Part shown: piece after piece, positions 57,850-64,000 of the stretch | How the letters are laid out: each line of letters opens with the position of its first letter | Position numbering within the stretch: position 1 is the stretch's first letter | Source: Prostheceraeus crozeri | Lineage: Eukaryota > Platyhelminthes > Polycladida > Euryleptidae | Length of the DNA stretch: 64,000 nt | Direction: 5' to 3' | NCBI GenBank assembly: GCA_907163375.1 | Contig: CAJQUW010007770.1 | Span: 1 to 64,000 of the forward strand | Notes under the pieces: model-generated | Told to the model about the DNA's origin: nothing | The model's input: the letters and a program-made list of their open reading frames with translations, nothing else | Database searches by the model: none | Translations under genes and position numbers: made by a program

Positions 57850-59586
57850 CGTGGTGTGATCCAAAATGTCCCGGACTAACCTACTTGCAGATAACCTGTG
57901 ATAACGAATACTACTTCAGATGTAAATTTAGGTCTTTAAGGCATGAGAAATATGGTTGCCGAAATTTTTCCGGTCAGTTTTCTATTTTTTCAAAATTTTC
58001 AAACATTTTTGTCTGAATTTCAAGATTTTCCTATAAATTCTAGCGATTTAGAATTAATATATTTAGATTAACTTGACAGTTAAGCTATCACTAATAACCT
58101 GACTAATAATTAACGGAAAACAAATGTTTTGTTCCAGAAAACAGTTTACTTTTCAATGTATGAGCCGTTAGCATTCGTCACTTTTTGCCAACGAAGTCTC
58201 AATTCACAAAAAGCTTTATGAAAAAATTCCGGTGTCAAAGAATCAAAAAACTCAGTAACTGCATCCCGCAGTTCAACTGGCGATTCAAAATGGTGTCCAC
58301 GAAGATGCTTTTTGAGGAATCTAAACAGATAGAAGTCACTTGGGGCCAAGTCAGGTGAATAAGGAGGATGGCTCAATAGTTGAAATCCGTTTCTCGTTAA
58401 GGCATTGGCTGTCTCCTGCGAGGTGTGAATCGGAGCATTGTCATGAAGCAAGTAGAGGGGAATGTTTCGTGGCTTTCTTATTTTCTTCCTCGCTTCAGAT
58501 AACAGATTGGAATAATATTCGCTATTGATTCTTACTCCTTAATCCGCAAAGTCAACCAGTTGGATTCCCGAAGCGTTCCAAAAGACCGTCAGCATCAACG
58601 ACCGGCGATGTGATGTTCCGGATCGCATTTTCAAAGGGGCAGACTCGCCTGATTTTCGCCACTCTGCAGATTCTCGCTTACTTTGAGGCAGATACGAACT
58701 TAAAGGTGTTTCATCCTCTGTAAGGATGCAGTTCAGAAACTGATCTCCGTGCATTTCGAGGAGATCCAAATTTGACTGTGCCGCCAGAAGTCTGTTCTCC
58801 TTCATTTCAGGTGACAGAAACTTCGGTACGAAACGTGATGCCAGTTTGCGATATCCAAGTCTTTCGATGATGTCATGACAGGAGTGATAACTGATTCGCA
58901 ACTCTCTTGACAACTCACGGATGGTTATCCTTCTGTGTGCTGTAATCACTTCATCGCACTGACTCGATTTCTCTTCCGGAATCTCCTGCGGCCGACCAAC
59001 AGTTGAAAAATCTTGCTCCACAGATTGTCTTCCGCGTTTAAATTCGCTTATCCAGAAATAAGCAGTAGTTCTCGATGGAGCTTTGCTTCCATATGCCAGG
59101 CTTAATTCCTTTAGAATGTCACCATTAGCGAAGCCGCGGATCAGGAGGTATCGTATCACACTGCGATATTCGACTGAAGACACGCTTGTCACATCCATCA
59201 TGAAAACTGATAGAACAAAGAACCATCGTTGACACGGATTTCTTAATGAATGCGTGCTGAATGAACTTCACTGATTGATATCGTAACACATGAAGCAATT
59301 AACAAAAGACGTGCAATATTCATGGCAAAGATATCCGTCAAATAAGGTACAAATCAAAATCAATCTAACTATAACAATAAGACAAATCGGATCTCGATCA
59401 ATTCAGAAAATACAGAAATTCATGTTAAAATGTAAAAATATTTTTTAAAAATAGAAAACTGACCGGAAAAATTTCGGCGACCATATTTCTCATGCCTTAA
59501 AGACCTAAATTTACATCTGAAGTAGTATTCGTTATCACAGGTTATCTGCAAGTAGGTTAGTCCGGGACATTTTGGATCACACCACG
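57850..59586. mobile_element. mariner element with 141-bp TIRs
   Basis: Arms 57850-57990 and 59446-59586 are inverted and differ at very few positions (ATGGTTGCC against ATGGTCGCC, for example). The terminus is CGTGGTGTGATCCAAAATGT. TA flanks both ends (57848-57849 and 59587-59588). The transposase gene is on the minus strand and fills the interior. High arm identity means a young insertion. Confidence 0.93.
58146..59201 (-). pseudogene. mariner transposase (DD34D), one nonsense codon
   Basis: About 351 codons. The N-terminal HTH region (EYRSVIRYLLIRGFANGDIL, residues 11-30) and second HTH (RITIRELSRELRISYHS, 91-107) bind TIRs. The catalytic triad is D163 in ILTEDET, D254 in LLHDNAPIHTS and D289 in PDLAPSDFYLF, exactly 34 residues apart, defining mariner. 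A TAA at 58539-58541 (codon 221) interrupts FAD-GVRINSEYYSNLL without frameshift; relatives often have Lys there, so a single AAA or AAG change would explain it. The rest reads cleanly to the stop at 58146. Confidence 0.92.
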
Positions 59587-59810
59587 TATACTGAATCTCT
59601 GACGTCGTGTTGTATGCCAATCAAAACGTCTGTGTAGTTCCTATATAAATGTTGAAACGATTAAAGAAAAGATATACAAAGATGCGTGCGCAGAAAGAAG
59701 ATCGGATTCTGCTCCTTTAATCTTTTCAAGTGATGGTCAGCCTGTACTACAAGCGGCTTCATTAGTTAAGCACATCATTGCACGTCTAAATAAGAAATTA
59801 CAATGCTCAT

Positions 59811-60920
59811 TAGGGATTGCAATCCCGGTCCATTTTCTCCAATCCCGGAATCCCGGGATTAACGGGATTCCGGAGTTCTGATAGTGTCTCAACTAAAAAT
59901 GCTTCCGGGTATGTTATTGGACGTAAATTATACACGTATTATATCATACATGTACATTATAAATGCAATAGCTACACATGAATTGAACTGTCAATTGTTT
60001 CATGTTAAGTTTTGTTAAAGAAACGATTTATGCTGATTTAAAACTTTAAAACTTATATATAGTCTATATCAGTGGCTCCCAACCTTCTTCGCCGTACGAC
60101 CCCTTTTTACGTTGTAGATCGCTGGCGACCCCCTTCATCTTTAATAAGTATAATTACGAACGAATTCCGTCTTCTAGAGAACCGGCGATTGATATTTCGT
60201 TATACTAAGTTTGCTACACGGCGATATTTAAGCATTAGATGTCGATAGATGTTTAGCGATTATTTGTGTAGTTATTCTACATATCGTCAATTGTAATTTC
60301 ATTTGCAGTACCGGTACATCTTAATAGCCTACTTAAATATTTGAATAATTTATTTATTATTTATAATTGTAAGTTATAGGTAAGTTACCTTTTATGACTT
60401 TGAGATCATCAAATCGCAGTCTTTCCCGGTTTCATTGTCACATCAATAGAAGTTCGAAACATGTGATAATGAGAAATCAAATGCTTTTTTTGTTATAAAA
60501 GCTATAGAATTCATTAGCGTCTATGCGTACTTTAGAGAGACTTCGTGCGGACTTCCCTAAAGCCGCTATCTCGTACAATGACTGCATGTTGGCTGTAACG
60601 TGACGCCTGAGAAAGAGAAATCCATTCATCTGTATGGCAGAAAATGTGTGTGAAACATACAGCGGGCTTCATTTTCATGTGACGTGGTGGGAGAATAAGG
60701 CATGCACACACACGAATTGGATACACACTTAATCATTGATATGTCAGAAATAGCCTTTAAGTTGCATGTTGAACAGATTTGTCACAATTCACACAAAAAT
60801 ATCTCTATTAAGTCATTTTGTTGTTGCTAGTCACAAACCTGAAATTTTTAATTTCAATCCCGGAATCCCGGTCTCTCAATCCCGATGATTTTGGTCTAAT
60901 CCTGGGATTGCAATCCCTAA
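59811..60920. mobile_element. Non-autonomous hAT-type element, perfect 8-bp duplication
   Basis: ATGCTCAT occurs at 59803-59810 and 60921-60928. Inverted ends TAGGGATTGCAATCCCGG and, on the minus strand, TAGGGATTGCAATCCCAGG are followed by multiple AATCCCGG / CCGGGATT palindromic subrepeats. The 8-bp duplication points to hAT. No transposase. Inside, at about 60071, CAGTGGCTCCCAACCTTCTT resembles a second hAT terminus, possibly a nested relic. Confidence 0.9.
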
Positions 60921-60928
60921 TGCTCATA

Positions 60929-63900
60929 CGAAAGCGTGGCACTGTGGGTGGAAGCAAAATTATGCTTTGATATCATTTTGAGCTAACTCACTGTTTTCGT
61001 GGTTCTCGCAGCAAGAGTCACAGTGCTTTCTCGTTTGATGCTGTTGCAAGACCAACTTTCTTAGGGCCGTATGGACAGCCTAGTCGCGACTTAAGATCCG
61101 ACTAGGAATGAGTTATTTTTAGTAATTTTGTATGCACAGCCTGGTCGGGACTAGGAGCTTCAAAGTCTCGACTTGTGCTAGCTTTTGGACAGTTTAGAGA
61201 CGGAGATAGGATTGTGAGTGACTCATGGCTAGTCTCGACTAGGATTTCCATGAACAGCTTATAGTCCGGCAGTTACTGACACTTTTTTCCTAAATTCGCG
61301 CACAAAGGCCTAATAGCATGGATTTGTAGATCTTGAAGCGCTGAATACAAAATCGAAATCTTCAGTGTCACAGCCAGTCGCTTTCGGTTGCAGGTAAGGT
61401 TAAAGGATTCTCATTGGAATCCAATGGTAAAATTCAAGAAGTAGCTATGGATTGTGAAACACTTGGCAATTTTCGTACATTTTCTTTTGCAGAAAAGATA
61501 CTGTTTATCAGAATGCCATGAAATTTGAAACATGATTGAGTTCAGAACATCAACTTCGATGTAAAAGTTGAAGTGAGTCACATGATTCAGTATTTGATGT
61601 CTGAGAGTCTCTACAAAATGAGTAAAATCGCCATCTTACAAAATATACTCATTTCAGACTCGAACTCCTGCTCATCTTTATCATTGGTGAATAACCTCTC
61701 GTGGTGAATGATTCTTACAATGAAAATGTAAACTATTTATTTGAAGAGTTTGAATACAAAACGCCAACACAAGCGCCATTTTGGGTATTTTAAGAAATCG
61801 ATAGGAGATAGTAGATTCACATTGTAATTTGAATAGAGCTGATCATCGCTTCGCCTGAACAATTTAAAATACTATAATATATGCCTATTTCATTGCACTG
61901 TAATACTAAATGGTATACTTGCTTTGGTGCAAAGCGTTATAAACGCCATCCCCCATTTTTGATGAAAATGCAATAACTGCTAATATGATGAGATAACATT
62001 ATTCACCAGTGATACGGATCCAAGCGTCAGTGGCAGCTATCGCGCTTTGTATCCAAGGCTGATATTTAAGTCAATGCAGAATCTAAAATGCTTTCGACAA
62101 AACTATTTTCACAGAGCATCCAAATACCCATATGGACTATTTCTGAGGATTTTCGCCGATTTTTCAAATTTGGCACTTATCTCGCTTTTTCTCTTCAAAT
62201 TCATCATTTGTTAATCATTTCTATAAAGGCGATTGGTACACTGACTGCATCAAGCGCCCCCAATGGAAATGGAAAAATTTGAAATCATTCGAGTTCAATT
62301 CCATGCGTTTTATGCGTTTTGTGCGTTCGTATGTCACTTAGATAATTATCATCATGGAGGCAAATTTTTATTTAGAACTGTGAAAAGTTTGCACCAATTT
62401 CGTTGATTTCTATAACAGAGCGCCCTATTTCTTCCAATCGCGCGGAATTCAAAGGATTTAAAGTTTCATATGATTATTAGTACTAACATTCTAGATTCAT
62501 ATTCTATCTGTAACTTCTTCTTGAATCTACAATGAAGATGAGCGTCGGGTTGGGTTTCACGATTTTCGAATTCTGACTGATCATGGATCGAAAAGTGTCA
62601 GCAATAAAGTTCCATGTGTAAACGCACCCGTGTAAATCCATTTTATATAGCAACATTTGTCAAAAAACCGTGTCTTCCGTCTGTAAGATAGGTACGTAGT
62701 TCTGTACCGATTTTAATGATTTTTTCATCTTAATCCTTAGAATCTCCTCATGATAAATTCAAATAAATCCAAAAAAATTTTATGTATGAAAAAATTAGCT
62801 CAAGGCAGAAAAAGCACCAAAAAAGCCTGTCCCAAGCATAGGTAATCTATCTTGTGGAAGAAATTTCGTTGTGATCTGCTTAAATTATACACATAAAGTG
62901 ATATATCATCCGATAAGTTCATGAACCGTACTTTCAACCAGACTATATTTCAAGATTGCATTCACATTTATTTGGGATTTTTCTTCAAAAAGCCTTAGTC
63001 CACCAAAAATTGTCTTCTGACCGATGCATATTTCTCAACTTAGAATTGATGTTTTTGCTTTCTTTATACGACGAAATACATCATTTGTGAGTCTAGTTGT
63101 TGCATCAAAAGGAATAAATCAACTATGGATCATCACAGTTGAGCAATTATTGTGAATTTAAAAAAAAATGTCCTGTATTCCTTCGCCCACACTTTTTGAT
63201 TTTTCTCAAAATTTCAATTTGATGCTGAAACCAGATTTTATATCCAGATCTCACGAAAACTCACAGAATTATCAAGAACCATGCTGTAATCATGCATGAA
63301 AAATTTTGTTTGAAAAGACAATGATAATCATTTTCAAAATCTCGGAAAACGGCCAAAATGTCCACCTGACTGAGATTACAAAATTACTGGTCAGGAGACA
63401 CCTGGTAATATATAGTGAAAATACAAAGCTTGCACAAATACTCATTTGGTGTGGTCACCTTGTACTATGATTTTCGAATTCAGCGTGAAATTGAACATAT
63501 ATCTAAATTTTCAAAGAAAACGAAGCTGCAAAGTTAAAATGCACGCTGTTAAAATGGATTTACCCACCCTATCACGACATTGGGTCCTATGCATTAATGT
63601 TGTTATCTATAATAGGCATCATATCGGAAGAAAAGACAAAAGCTTCAGTGGGAAGCATCGCACTTCTTCCGAGTTGCACAACTATCCGAGTACGCTAAAT
63701 CTGTTATTGTCCGCGAACATTATTTTAATACACTCAGAGACATGGAGGTAGGCGATCATGGCTAAATCCCTGTTTGAGGCTTCAACAGCCATAGTCATAG
63801 CTATCTAATAAAAATTTTGGAAGTTGGACTTCACTTAATTACTTTATCTGCAAATATTTTAGAAGCGCTTCCTTATTGCCCTCACGGACCAGAAAAAAAG

Positions 63901-63979
63901 CTTCACGAGCCAAAAATGGCGCGCGGGCTGCATCATGTTGTGCACACCTGCTTTACATGGTCATAAAAAATGAATACAA
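60929..63979. other. Gene-poor stretch with MITE debris
   Basis: At 61063-61266 a small unit starts GGGCCGTATGGACAGCCTAG and ends with the roughly inverted CGACTAGGATTTCCATGAAC, with CTAGTCG(C/A)GACT words inside, probably a Harbinger-type MITE. At 62582-62631 lies the second copy of the block at 32131-32180. No gene is supported. Confidence 0.45.
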
Positions 63980-64000
63980 CACTAGGTGACATGCCACGCG
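63980..64000 (+). mobile_element. Left end of the CACTA-ended family, copy D, cut by window end
   Basis: CACTAGGTGACATGCCACGC matches the left end of copy B base for base over the visible 20 bases. The element continues beyond the window. Confidence 0.85.

Noticed and set aside
1-64000. CRISPR arrays, prokaryotic operons, integrons or phage genes
   Set aside because: No regularly spaced repeats, no bacterial gene order or ribosome-binding sites; splice sites and animal transposons show a eukaryotic genome.

Overview
The window is nuclear DNA of an animal, most likely a marine or aquatic invertebrate. The evidence is exon-like coding with splice sites (a C2H2 zinc-finger exon and a C-type lectin exon), metazoan-type transposons (Harbinger, Tc1/mariner, piggyBac, hAT, Penelope-like, CR1/jockey-like LINEs) and a strongly A+T-rich background. 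I cannot name the species. There are no bacterial operons, CRISPR arrays or phage genes.

Host genes are scarce. A C2H2 zinc-finger exon lies at 8311-9251 (+), a single C-type lectin exon at 53063-53312 (-), and a possible secreted-protein exon at about 33747-34150 (-). A threonine-tRNA-like gene or pseudogene lies at 44381-44452 (+). Almost everything else that can be recognised is transposon.

Left third (1-24.7 kb): a 605-bp Tc1-like relic (2068-2672), a 191-bp foldback MITE, and a 2.5-kb Tc1/IS630-like element with terminal inverted repeats (TIRs) over 200 bp long and one nonsense codon (3353-5868), bordered by a 45-bp minisatellite. After the zinc-finger exon, a possible 5-kb hAT shell (10951-15948) encloses a frameshifted piggyBac pseudogene, one copy of a 474-bp CACTA-ended element and a 136-bp hairpin. 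At 18239-20615 is a Harbinger element whose transposase frame is fully open, convergent with a coiled-coil partner gene. A 730-bp hAT with a perfect 8-bp target duplication (21376-22105) and the second 474-bp element (24223-24696) follow.

Middle third (28.5-44.8 kb): this is a nest of transposons inside transposons. A foldback element with about 565-bp arms sits at a TA inside the N-terminal coding part of a Tc1 transposase gene, and one arm has itself received a 258-bp MITE with a 6-bp target duplication. From 34.5 kb come a CR1/jockey-like LINE tail and a GC-rich retroelement tail with a PD-(D/E)XK-like region. Then a hAT copy (36319-43836), sitting in a Penelope-like element, contains another retroelement tail and a Harbinger element (37859-43445). 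The Harbinger transposase is itself split by about 3.2 kb that includes a TTAA-flanked element.

Right third (44.8-64 kb): a LINE reverse transcriptase (about 46140-47449), a Penelope-type GIY-YIG fragment (47653-47979), nested MITEs at 51.2-52.0 kb, the lectin exon, a mariner with 141-bp TIRs and one nonsense codon (57850-59586), and a 1.1-kb hAT-type element with a perfect 8-bp duplication (59811-60920). The window ends inside another copy of the CACTA-ended family. The elements are parasites and relics of one another rather than a cooperating pathway; the only within-element cooperation visible is transposase plus accessory protein in the two Harbinger elements.
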